A stretch of DNA of 64,000 nt from Bradyrhizobium elkanii WSM2783. Lineage in GTDB: Bacteria; Pseudomonadota; Alphaproteobacteria; Rhizobiales; Xanthobacteraceae. The position numbers were made by a program, and so were the translations under genes. The first letter of the stretch is position 1. The number at the start of each line of letters is the position of its first letter. The stretch covers positions 37,308-101,307 of the forward strand of contig NZ_AXAP01000030.1 of assembly GCF_000472865.1 (NCBI RefSeq). The letters run 5' to 3'. Below the pieces are notes generated by a model that worked only from the letters and a program-made list of their open reading frames with translations, was not told where the DNA came from and made no database searches. Shown here in pieces: positions 8,848-18,511 of this stretch.

Positions 8848-11823
<2,976 letters not shown>

Positions 11824-11919
11824 GGGTTTTCCGACACTTCGGTCGCGGTTCCGGTGCAAATCGGTTCCGACCTTGATCTAACGCAGTGCCACGATGATTT
11901 GAGCGTCTACTTTTCTGCG

Positions 11920-12063
11920 ATGGTTCACCCCTTGTGGATCACCGCAATGATCATCGAGCTGCTAAGCCAAGAGGACCCGCTGTTCAGCGACGCCACGGAA
12001 GCAAGGTTCGATGCGCTGCGGGCTCATATCCTGCAGCTGGAGCAGGAGGCCGAAGCCGAGTGA
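11920..12063 (+). CDS. Possible small protein downstream of uvrA
   Basis: A 47-codon open frame 96 bases after uvrA. It may start at ATG 11920 or at ATG 11947. The predicted product is acidic, with an amphipathic C-terminus (LSQEDPLFSDATEARFDALR then EQEAEAE) that could form a helix. No family is recognised and no strong ribosome-binding site is seen, so it may be chance. It stops 123 bases before the HAD phosphatase gene. Confidence 0.25.
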   Translation: MVHPLWITAMIIELLSQEDPLFSDATEARFDALRAHILQLEQEAEAE

Positions 12064-12186
12064 CGTTAGTGCAACTGCCATCTGGCGGCATGCGGCAACA
12101 GCCAATGCCGATCGCAGCTTTGCGACTGCTTTTCCATTTGTTAATTTCGCAATTGTCTCGGCGCGTGCTATCTCTTCTCCCGCCGA

Positions 12187-12840
12187 ATGCCCTACTCCCT
12201 TGTCATCTTCGACCTCGACGGCACGCTTGCAGACAGCTTTCCCTGGTTCCTGCGCAACGTAAACGATGTTGCCGACCGCTTCGGTTTCCGCCGCGTCGCG
12301 GATGAGGACGTCGAAGAGCTGCGGCATGCTGGCTCGCGTGAGATCGTCGCGCGGCTTGAAGTGCCGATGTGGAAAATACCCGTGATCGCCCGGCACATGC
12401 GGCGCCTGAAGGCGGAGCACCTGGCCGACATCACGCTGTTTCCAGGCACCGAGACCATGCTGCGAACACTCAAGGACGGCGGCATGCAACTCGCCCTGGT
12501 CAGTTCGGACCATGAGGCCAATGCCCGCCGGCTGCTTGGCGAGACAGCCGCACTGTTCTCCTCGTTCGATTGCGGCGCGTCGATCTTTGGCAAGGCCGCT
12601 AAATTCAGCCGCGTCCTCAAGCGCGCCGACCTTGCGCCGTCGCAGGTGATCTCGATCGGCGACGAAACCCGCGACATCGAAGCCGCGCGCGCCGTCGGCA
12701 TCGCATGTGGCGCCGTGTCGTGGGGCTATGCAGCGCCCGCCAAGCTGCGGGCGCTCGGGCCCGACCTGATGTTCGAGCGAATGGAGGATATTGCTTCGTC
12801 CCTTTGCGGCGGCGCCGAAGGGCGGGTTACGCTTCGCTAA
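12187..12840 (+). CDS. HAD-superfamily hydrolase, phosphoglycolate phosphatase-like
   Basis: Cytoplasmic phosphatase of the haloacid dehalogenase superfamily; the substrate is unknown. All four HAD motifs are visible in 217 residues: I FDLDGTLADS near residues 8-17 with the nucleophile/acid Asp pair, II VSSDHE, III the Lys in GKAAKF, and IV GDETRDIEAA. A helical cap lies between motifs I and II, as in subclass I (Gph type). The late part GIACGAVSWGYAAPAKLRALGPDLMFERMEDI is typical of Gph-like proteins that lower the product below its neighbours in the family. It is followed by an intergenic repeat and is convergent with the propeller gene, so it is probably a single-gene unit. Confidence 0.85.
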   Translation: MPYSLVIFDLDGTLADSFPWFLRNVNDVADRFGFRRVADEDVEELRHAGSREIVARLEVPMWKIPVIARHMRRLKAEHLADITLFPGTETMLRTLKDGGMQLALVSSDHEANARRLLGETAALFSSFDCGASIFGKAAKFSRVLKRADLAPSQVISIGDETRDIEAARAVGIACGAVSWGYAAPAKLRALGPDLMFERMEDIASSLCGGAEGRVTLR

Positions 12841-12920
12841 TACGGGCCTAGGCACGAACCTCCATCCGCGCGTTAGAGCATGATGAGATCAGGTCGAGTT
12901 GGCGCCACGTCGGAGGTGCC

Positions 12921-13052
12921 TTACCTCTCCCCATCGGGGAGAGGTCGGATCGCATCGTGAGATGCGATCCGGGTGAGGGGGATGAGCTCGATCGAGGAAC
13001 CATAACCCCTCACCCGGCGCTGCGCGCCGACCTCTCCCTATGGGAGAGGTGG
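12921..13052. repeat. Composite intergenic palindromic repeat
   Basis: Two palindromes bracket the element. CCTCTCCCC-ATC-GGGGAGAGG begins it at about 12924, and CCTCTCCC-TAT-GGGAGAGG closes it at about 13031-13050. Inside are GGATCGCATC/GATGCGATCC and GGGTGAGGGG/CCCCTCACCC pairings, so the transcript could fold into a long hairpin. It lies between convergent genes (HAD hydrolase and the propeller gene) and may terminate both. Elements of this design are common in Bradyrhizobium and relatives. Confidence 0.75.
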
Positions 13053-13093
13053 ACAACCGCGGTCACGCCGATTCGAAGACAAGTCATCCCGCT

Positions 13094-14026
13094 CTAGTGC
13101 CGCAGAAAAGCTCCGAACGCGCGCGGACCGTCGCCGACCTTGGTCTCACCGATCACCTTAAGCTCGACCGCATCGATGACGCTGAGCGTGTTGCTCTCCC
13201 AGTTTGCCACGATGATGCGCCGCGCATCCGCCGTCGCGGCGATCCCTTCCGGATAGTCGCCGACGCTGATGCGCTTGATCGGCGCCAGCGTCGCGAGATC
13301 GAACACGCTGACGGTGCCGTCATATTGGTCGGTAACGAAGCCCCGGCCTTGCGCCAGCGCAACCGCATAGGGGCGCAGGCCGGCCTTCACACGAGCGATC
13401 TCGCGGCCCTCTGCAATATCGATGACCGACACGTCGTTCGATTCGACATTGGCGGCGTAGGCGCGCCGGCCTTCCGCATCGATGGTGACTCCGAACGGGT
13501 GCATCCCGACCTTGATGACCGCCCGCCGGTCGCGCGTTGCGGTATCGATGACGGACACAGTGTTGTCGTCGCGGTCAGCCGAGAGCAAGAGCCGGCCGTC
13601 GGGCGTCACCGCGAGGCCCGACGGCGATGCGCCGACCGCGATATCGGCGACAACGCGCAGCGCCAGCGGATCGATCACCCGCACCGCTGCGGCATGCCAG
13701 TCAGCAACATAGACCGCTGCGCCGTCCGGCGATACCGCGACACCGAGCGGACCGCCGCCAACTTTGACCTGCCCGACGACCTGGCGCGCGGCGGCATCCA
13801 CCACCGTGAGCGCCTTGGCCTCGGGGCTCGTCACATAGGCGAAGCGTCCATCCAGCGTGACGGCAACGCCGGCCGGCTTGCCGCCAATCGCGATGGTCGC
13901 GACCGGCTGCACCGTTGCGAGGTCCACGACCGTCAGGTTTTCGCTGAGCTGATTGGTGACGAACGCCTCCTCGGCCGAGGCTGAGCCGATGCTGGCGACC
14001 ACAGCCGCCAGAACGATGGCCCGCAC
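13094..14026 (-). CDS. Periplasmic YVTN-family seven-bladed beta-propeller protein
   Basis: Secreted beta-propeller of the YncE/YVTN family. A signal peptide is evident at the N-terminus (AIVLAAVVASIGSASA, cut before EEAFVTN). Seven repeats of about 40 residues then follow, each ending in a VGxxPxGVAVxPDG-like turn and beginning with xxVTN/YVADW. The motif NTVSVID recurs and fills the whole 310-residue chain. The start codon is GTG at 14026, two bases after the stop of the MxaD-like gene, so both are probably co-transcribed and coupled. YVTN proteins often accompany PQQ-dependent dehydrogenases and their c-type cytochromes; none is seen in this window. The ligand and precise role are unknown. 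Confidence 0.85.
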   Translation of the reverse strand: MRAIVLAAVVASIGSASAEEAFVTNQLSENLTVVDLATVQPVATIAIGGKPAGVAVTLDGRFAYVTSPEAKALTVVDAAARQVVGQVKVGGGPLGVAVSPDGAAVYVADWHAAAVRVIDPLALRVVADIAVGASPSGLAVTPDGRLLLSADRDDNTVSVIDTATRDRRAVIKVGMHPFGVTIDAEGRRAYAANVESNDVSVIDIAEGREIARVKAGLRPYAVALAQGRGFVTDQYDGTVSVFDLATLAPIKRISVGDYPEGIAATADARRIIVANWESNTLSVIDAVELKVIGETKVGDGPRAFGAFLRH

Positions 14027-14028
14027 GA

Positions 14029-14571
14029 TCAGCTTCCGCTCTCGACCTTCTTCTTCAGCGCCTCAAGCCCTGAACGATAAAGCCCGCTCACCGCCTTCAC
14101 CGCGGCCTCATCGTTCAACTCAGGTGGCGGGTCGTTGTTGGGATAGCCGCGATAGAAGGCGCCGGCCCACTCCAGAACGCTGCCCTTGCCGTCGGCCCCT
14201 GGCGATATCGTCAAGGTCGAGGAATAGTTGGTGACCGGCAGCACCTTCACGTCGACCGCCGTAATCCGGTACGAATAGCTCAACTTCTCGGCGTCGTATT
14301 TGTAGAGCTCCTCGTCCATCGTGCCGCCGCTCGCAAGCGTCAGCCGCCGGGTGGCGCCGATCTCGTTGCCCTTCTCACCTTCGGTCTTGCTGACCGGCTG
14401 CAACCAGCTCATGTCCTGAAAATTCCCGATCACCGCCCACACCTTTGCAGGCGGCGCGCTGATCTCGATCGATTCCCGCACCTTTTGCCGGGTCGGTCCA
14501 TGGGCCCAAGCCGCCCCTACCACAGCCAGCGCCGCCACCACGGCTCCCACCTTCGCGATCGTCACTCTCAT
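14029..14571 (-). CDS. MxaD-like SRPBCC-family periplasmic protein
   Basis: A 180-residue protein with an N-terminal signal sequence (VAALAVVGAAWA, cut before HGPTRQKV). A START/Bet v1-like (SRPBCC) domain follows. The block HGPTRQKVRESIEISAPP then KVWAVIGNF resembles MxaD of methanol-oxidation clusters, proposed to aid electron flow between methanol dehydrogenase and cytochrome cL. The ATG at 14571 has GAGGAAAC 5 nt upstream. It is followed at two bases by the YVTN propeller gene. No methanol dehydrogenase, cytochrome or other mxa/xox gene is seen here, so either the remote locus uses these proteins or they serve another PQQ enzyme. The name rests on recalled family similarity. Confidence 0.75.
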   Translation of the reverse strand: MRVTIAKVGAVVAALAVVGAAWAHGPTRQKVRESIEISAPPAKVWAVIGNFQDMSWLQPVSKTEGEKGNEIGATRRLTLASGGTMDEELYKYDAEKLSYSYRITAVDVKVLPVTNYSSTLTISPGADGKGSVLEWAGAFYRGYPNNDPPPELNDEAAVKAVSGLYRSGLEALKKKVESGS

Positions 14572-14724
14572 GTCGTTTCCTCATTTATTATCTTGGCAGC
14601 CACCTAGGCGCGCGGGCTGTCATATCGCAAGGCATTTTCAGACCAAAGGCGGCTGGTTTGTGGCGCGGGCGGGAGCGGCGCTGGACCAGAAAGGCGGTCG
14701 CACGCGGTCAGCGCCCTGCTCGTC

Positions 14725-15479
14725 TTAGTCCCCGATCGCCGCTTCAACGAAGCTCTTGGGATCATCGCAGAATTCGCGCATGACCCTGTAATGATCCATA
14801 TCCGTCACGCTCACCGGCTCCAATCCGTATTTCGACAATCGCAACAGAGTCGCATTTGGATAGGCCATCAGGATCGGCGAATGGGTGGCCATGATGATCT
14901 GACATTGGCGCGTCTCGTCCATCCGGCGCATCAGCTTCAGGAATTCGATCTGGCGTGAAGGCGACAGCGCCGATTCCGGCTCGTCGAAGATGAAGATGCC
15001 CTGGCGCTGGCAGCGTTCCTCGAAGAAGTAGAGAAAGCCCTCTGCGTGAGAATAGGAGAGATAGTCGGGGGGCTCTTCGCTGGTTTGATCCAGATATCTT
15101 GCGACCGAGAAGAACGTCTCCGCCCGGAAAAACCAGCCGTAGTGGATCTTGGGCAGCCAGCCGGCATGCAGGGCAACCGAAAGGTCTTCGCCGGTCACTT
15201 CGATGGCGTCGGAATGATCGACCAACCTGTGCCCTTGCCGCCCCCACCGCTGTCGAATCCGGCAAGCGCTGCGATGCCTTCGAGGATGGTCGATTTGCCG
15301 GTCCCGTTCTCGCCGGCGATGATGGTGATGGCGGACTCGAAACTCAGATCGAACTCGTCCCTGAAAATGGGAAGGCAGAATGGATAGGCGTCCCAATCCG
15401 GAACGAGGGAACGATCGAGCCAGACCCGCTTCAAATACGGCGCAGGCAGGTTGATCGTTCGGTTTCGTTTTCGCCCCAT
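14725..15479 (-). pseudogene. AAA-family ATPase, frameshifted second copy of a tandem pair
   Basis: Close paralogue of the ATPase immediately upstream. The N-terminal frame starts at ATG 15479 (MGRKRNRTINLPAPYLKRVW) and carries Walker A GENGTGKST, then runs out of frame near 15222-15258. The rest, from VDHSDAIEV through FIFDEPESALSPSRQIEFL and MATHSPILMAYPNA to the end, continues in another frame to the stop at 14725. Alignment of the two copies at this point gives 29 bases where the intact copy has 30. This means one base was lost, plausibly in the five-C run at 15241-15245 (plus strand). It could be a real pseudogene, a phase-variable site or a sequencing error. Everything outside the shift is intact, suggesting the event is recent. 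Confidence 0.8.
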
Positions 15480-15493
15480 GTCCCCGCCCCACT

Positions 15494-16276
15494 CTATTCC
15501 GCGATCGCCGCGCTCACGAAGCTCGCCGGGTCCGCGTAGAACTCGCGCATCACCTTGTAGTGGTCGGTCTGCTCGACGGTAATGGGCTCGAGTCCGTATT
15601 TCGTCAGCCGCAGCAGCGTTGCGTTGGGATAGGCCATCAGCACCGGCGAATGCGTGGCCATCAGCACTTGGCAATGTCCTGTTACGTCCATGCGGCGCAG
15701 CAGTTTCAGGAATTCGATCTGGCGCGAGGGCGACAGCGCCGATTCCGGCTCGTCGAAGATGAAGATGCCCTGACGCTGGCACTGCTCGTTAAAGAAACGC
15801 AAAAAGCCTTCGCCGTGAGAATGGGAGAGGAAGTCTGGAGGGATGCCGCGACCCACTCCCGGAATAAATTCGTTGTTGACCTCGTCCAGATATCTCGCAA
15901 CAGAAAAGAAGCTTTCCGCCCGGAAGAACCAGCCATTGGTGATTTTCGGCAACCAGCTTGCGCGAAGCGCGGTCGACAATTGCCCGCCCATCTTCTCGAT
16001 CGCCTTCGAGTGATCGACCGGCATGTAGCCATTTCTGCCGCCGGCCTCGTCGAAGCCGGCCAGCACCGCTATACCTTCCAAGAGCGTCGACTTGCCGGTG
16101 CCGTTCTCGCCCACGATGATGGTGATCGCACGATCGAAGCTCAACTCGAAGTCATCCCGCAGTAATGGCAGGCAGAACGGATATGCGTCCCGGTCCGTGA
16201 TGCGGGACGGATCGAGCCAGACGCGCTTGAGGTAAGGCGCCGGCAGATTGATCGTTCGGCTTCTTCGCGAGGCCAT
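15494..16276 (-). CDS. AAA-family ATPase, single-domain RecF/SMC-like (COG3910-type)
   Basis: Stand-alone ATPase of 260 residues. Walker A GENGTGKS is at residues 56-63. The ABC-like Walker B is IFIFDEPESAL, followed by the SPSRQIEFL signature-region helix. The H-switch is MATHSPVLMAYPNA. This pattern is that of the RecF/SMC/ABC-type ATPases annotated as predicted ATPase (COG3910 type, AAA_21/23). No coiled coil or nuclease domain is attached, so the partner and function are unknown. ATG 16276 has AGGTG upstream. A frameshifted duplicate follows 14 bases downstream, and a small unknown gene diverges upstream. Similar ATPases occur in some defence loci, but nothing else here points to defence. 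Confidence 0.8.
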   Translation of the reverse strand: MASRRSRTINLPAPYLKRVWLDPSRITDRDAYPFCLPLLRDDFELSFDRAITIIVGENGTGKSTLLEGIAVLAGFDEAGGRNGYMPVDHSKAIEKMGGQLSTALRASWLPKITNGWFFRAESFFSVARYLDEVNNEFIPGVGRGIPPDFLSHSHGEGFLRFFNEQCQRQGIFIFDEPESALSPSRQIEFLKLLRRMDVTGHCQVLMATHSPVLMAYPNATLLRLTKYGLEPITVEQTDHYKVMREFYADPASFVSAAIAE

Positions 16277-16368
16277 GGGCGCACCTAACAACCGACGCAG
16301 TTCAGAGCTTCAATCCCAGGCTGATTATCTGGCACAGATCACGGAACACAACAAGAACGATCCTGCCG

Positions 16369-16707
16369 ATGAGCGTCCGTCCCGCGCCGAGTGCCACCTA
16401 CGCTCTTTTCCGCAAAGCCATTCTCGGCGAGCTGCAGGTCGTCTGCACTTACGAGAGCCGGCCGCGCGAGCTTTGCCCGCACATCATCGGCACCAACAAA
16501 TCAGGCGAAGAAGTCGTGCTGGCCTGGCAGTTCGCCGGCGAGAGTTCAGGCATGCTCCCGCAATGGCGCTGCCTGCGGCTCGCCAATGTGCGCGATGCCC
16601 GCCTGCGCAAAGGACGCTGGCACGAAGGCGGCTCGCATCGCACCGAGCAGAGGTGCGTCAGCAATATCGATCTCGACATCAACATCCACGTCCGCAAGCG
16701 GCGGTGA
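16369..16707 (+). CDS. Conserved hypothetical protein, 112 residues
   Basis: Divergent from the AAA ATPase gene, with 92 bases between the start codons. The product has no signal peptide or membrane segment. A central part (LGELQVVCTYESRPRELCPH, then IGTNKSGEEVVLAWQF) has the rhythm of a WYL-like or Sm-like beta domain, where a basic/aromatic first strand leads to an Arg-x-x-x-Pro turn. The C-terminus is basic (NIHVRKRR). Two Cys lie in the first half. Family assignment is tentative and no function is proposed. It may be regulated together with the ATPase pair through the shared promoter region. Confidence 0.6.
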   Translation: MSVRPAPSATYALFRKAILGELQVVCTYESRPRELCPHIIGTNKSGEEVVLAWQFAGESSGMLPQWRCLRLANVRDARLRKGRWHEGGSHRTEQRCVSNIDLDINIHVRKRR

Positions 16708-16740
16708 CGATGTTTGCGTCCTAGCCCGCGCAATGCCAGA

Positions 16741-16847
16741 CCCTCATGGTGAGGAGCGCGTAGCGCGTCTCGAACCATGAGGCCCCGATCTCGCCCGCGG
16801 CCATCCTTTGAGACGCCGCGCGAGGCGCGGCTCCTCAGGATGAGGAC
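16741..16847. repeat. Intergenic repeat, copy 1 of family A
   Basis: Begins CCCTCATGGTGAGGAGCGCG, contains TCTCGAACCATGAGGCCCCG and CCCGCGGCCATCCTTTGAGA, and ends CTCCTCAGGATGAGG. CCTCATGGT pairs with ACCATGAGG, so the element is a palindrome. A second copy lies at 62890-63021, where it is broken by an insertion sequence. Confidence 0.88.
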
Positions 16848-17219
16848 TGAGCACGTGGTCTCGCATGTCGCTCGAGCGAAAATTCCCCTGCAATATCAAC
16901 GTGATTTGCCCCATCCAGTCTGCCCGCGAAAAACATTCCGCTTCGTTCTCACCGCAAATCACCTTAGAAACGCGCCGTCCCGCCTCCACTTGGAGGGGCG
17001 TATCGCGATCGTCACGGACGTTGGAAGCGGGATGCGATGGACGTGGCTGTGTCAGGCGCGAAAAGCGCAGACGAATGGCGTGGCTGCGTACGGCGAAGTC
17101 GTGTGGTCCTGGCGCCCCGACGCTGGCGCTAAGCGCGCGAGCAGCAAGAGCTGCCGCGGGCGACGGTGGCAAGAAAGCCCGGTCACCGGGGAGAGTACGA
17201 AGTAAGCCGTAAAGCCGTC

Positions 17220-17324
17220 GCGCAGGGAAAGCCGGTGTGATCCCGGTTGAACCTGTGGTCCTACCCCCGTGCTTTTTGTTGCACGGGACCCATGGGTGCA
17301 ATCGGCGCCCGGCTTTCCCTGCGC
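17220..17324. repeat. Inverted-repeat-bounded intergenic element
   Basis: Ends are perfect inverted repeats, GCGCAGGGAAAGCCGG at the left and CCGGCTTTCCCTGCGC at the right. Inside is a hairpin CCCGTGC (17266-17272), 8-nt T-rich loop, GCACGGG (17281-17287). This size and structure resemble a MITE-like or REP-like palindromic unit. Confidence 0.8.
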
Positions 17325-17407
17325 CCTCTCTTCGAGGGTGGAAGTGACGCAGAACTCGGACGCAAAGCGTCGCGAGAATGCGAACGCACATCCTCTCCCA
17401 AACTCCA

Positions 17408-17511
17408 CCGTCATGCCCGCGAAGGCGGGCATCCAGTAACCCGCGGCCTTTCGGCTCAAGCACGATGGCCTCTGGAATACTGGATCGTCGGGTCAAGCCG
17501 GACGATGACAG
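17408..17511. repeat. Intergenic palindromic repeat
   Basis: Left arm CGTCATGCCCGCGAAGGCGG, right part TGGATCGTCGGGTCAAGCCG then GGACGATGACA. Internal hairpins are CCCGC/GCGGG and CGTC..GACG pairings. Elements of this wording are very frequent between genes in Bradyrhizobium-like genomes and are a recurrent source of false small genes. Confidence 0.75.
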
Positions 17512-17542
17512 CGGAGAGCTGTTTGAAAATTGAATCGGAATC

Positions 17543-17627
17543 GTAGGGTGGGTAGAGCGAAGCGAAACCCACCATGCGGCCGCTTGCTATGAAGTCGATG
17601 GGTTTCGCTTCGCCCTACCCATCCTAC
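17543..17627. repeat. Intergenic palindromic repeat (GTAGGGTGGGT type)
   Basis: GTAGGGTGGGTAGAGCGAAG with CGAAACCCACCAT forms the left arm. ATGGGTTTCGCTTCGCCCTA with CCCATCCTAC is its near reverse complement at the right. The long imperfect hairpin lies 16 bases before the stop of the PPC-domain gene (minus strand) and could end its transcription. Confidence 0.85.
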
Positions 17628-17642
17628 AATATCGGAGAGAGC

Positions 17643-18509
17643 CTACTCCTCGTCCAGCACTTCGAGCACGAGCTCCATCGTCATCAGCACTGGATTGTCG
17701 CCGCGCACCAATTTCCCCTCGGCAATGCCCCCGAGATAGTCGACGAGCGCGATCTCGAGCTCGGCTTCGAGCTGGCCATCGGCGTCGGGAGCGATCGTGC
17801 CGGCTCGGACCGCGAGTTCGGTCGCGAACGGCACCACCGTGCGGCCATCGGTGAAACAGGCGCCGATGGTCGAGCCGACGCCGCCATGCAGGCGCGCGTG
17901 CGGGATGCCATGCTGGCGGCAAAACTTCTCCAGCGCGCAGGCAAAATCCTGGTTCGGGCGCAGCCGCAGCGCAAAGGCGCGGCTGGCGGTCTCAGCATTG
18001 GTCGCCTGGCGCGGCACCGGGCCGAACAGTTTGAAATTGGTCTCGGCATCAGGCTCGGCGACAAACATCGCCCCATTGAGACCGAAGGCCTGCACCTCGA
18101 AAGGTTCGGCGACCACCGTCTCCTCCGGCAGCATATGGCCGCCGTTGAAGCGGCCGTCAGCCTCGGTCCACAATCCGTGGCAGTGGAAGAACGGCGCACC
18201 GTCGCGCTCGCCCAGCGTCATCGTGGCGAACTTGAGCCGCGTGATGCCATCAGGGCGAAATGTCTCGCTGTAGAATGCGGCATTGGCGCCGGTCTTCGAC
18301 AGCGCCGGCATCACGTAAGCGAACGGGCCGAGCGCGCCGCCGCTTGCGCTCAACACGCCGCCGGAAAACCCTTCCGCCGCAAAGCCCCGGCGTGCAGCTT
18401 CAAGCAGCGGAATGCCGGCCTGCAGCGTAAACGAAAACGCGCGCCCGCGCGCTTCGACCCATTGAACACGCTCGCGCGCGATGGGACCCGGTTGGGCGAT
18501 GCTGCGCAT
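17643..18509 (-). CDS. Tandem PPC (DUF296)-domain protein
   Basis: A 288-residue cytoplasmic protein with two PPC/DUF296-like units. The first (about 20-150) carries FHCHGLWTEADGRFNGGHML with the His pair and GGH turn of the family. The second (about 165-285) has RPNQDFACALEKFCRQHGIP, then HGGVGS and GDNPVLMTMELVLE. Single PPC proteins form trimers and occur as potential DNA-binding (AT-hook-associated in plants) or metal-dependent proteins; no AT-hook is seen here. The start is two bases after the stop of the acyl-CoA synthetase gene, so the two are surely co-transcribed. This suggests a role in acid metabolism rather than general DNA binding. Function is unknown. Confidence 0.75.
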   Translation of the reverse strand: MRSIAQPGPIARERVQWVEARGRAFSFTLQAGIPLLEAARRGFAAEGFSGGVLSASGGALGPFAYVMPALSKTGANAAFYSETFRPDGITRLKFATMTLGERDGAPFFHCHGLWTEADGRFNGGHMLPEETVVAEPFEVQAFGLNGAMFVAEPDAETNFKLFGPVPRQATNAETASRAFALRLRPNQDFACALEKFCRQHGIPHARLHGGVGSTIGACFTDGRTVVPFATELAVRAGTIAPDADGQLEAELEIALVDYLGGIAEGKLVRGDNPVLMTMELVLEVLDEE

Positions 18510-18511
18510 CG

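Larger units (their letters stand above)
16708..17642. other. Repeat-rich intergenic region
   Basis: About 930 bases without a credible gene. Four different palindromic repeat families, each listed separately, occupy much of it: 16741-16847, 17220-17324, 17408-17511 and 17543-17627. The open frames across it contain translated repeat sequence (for example a MPAFAGMT string from the 17408 element), which argues that they are not genes. Confidence 0.75.

Noticed and set aside
14725..16276. A phage-defence system built on the tandem ATPases
   Set aside because: No nuclease, toxin, reverse transcriptase, methylase or other effector is adjacent. A 112-residue unknown protein alone is not enough to argue for defence.
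17052..17496. Open frames in the repeat cluster, including one with a MPAFAGMT string
   Set aside because: The translations come from known-type intergenic repeats (17220-17511). Equivalent frames arise wherever such repeats occur.
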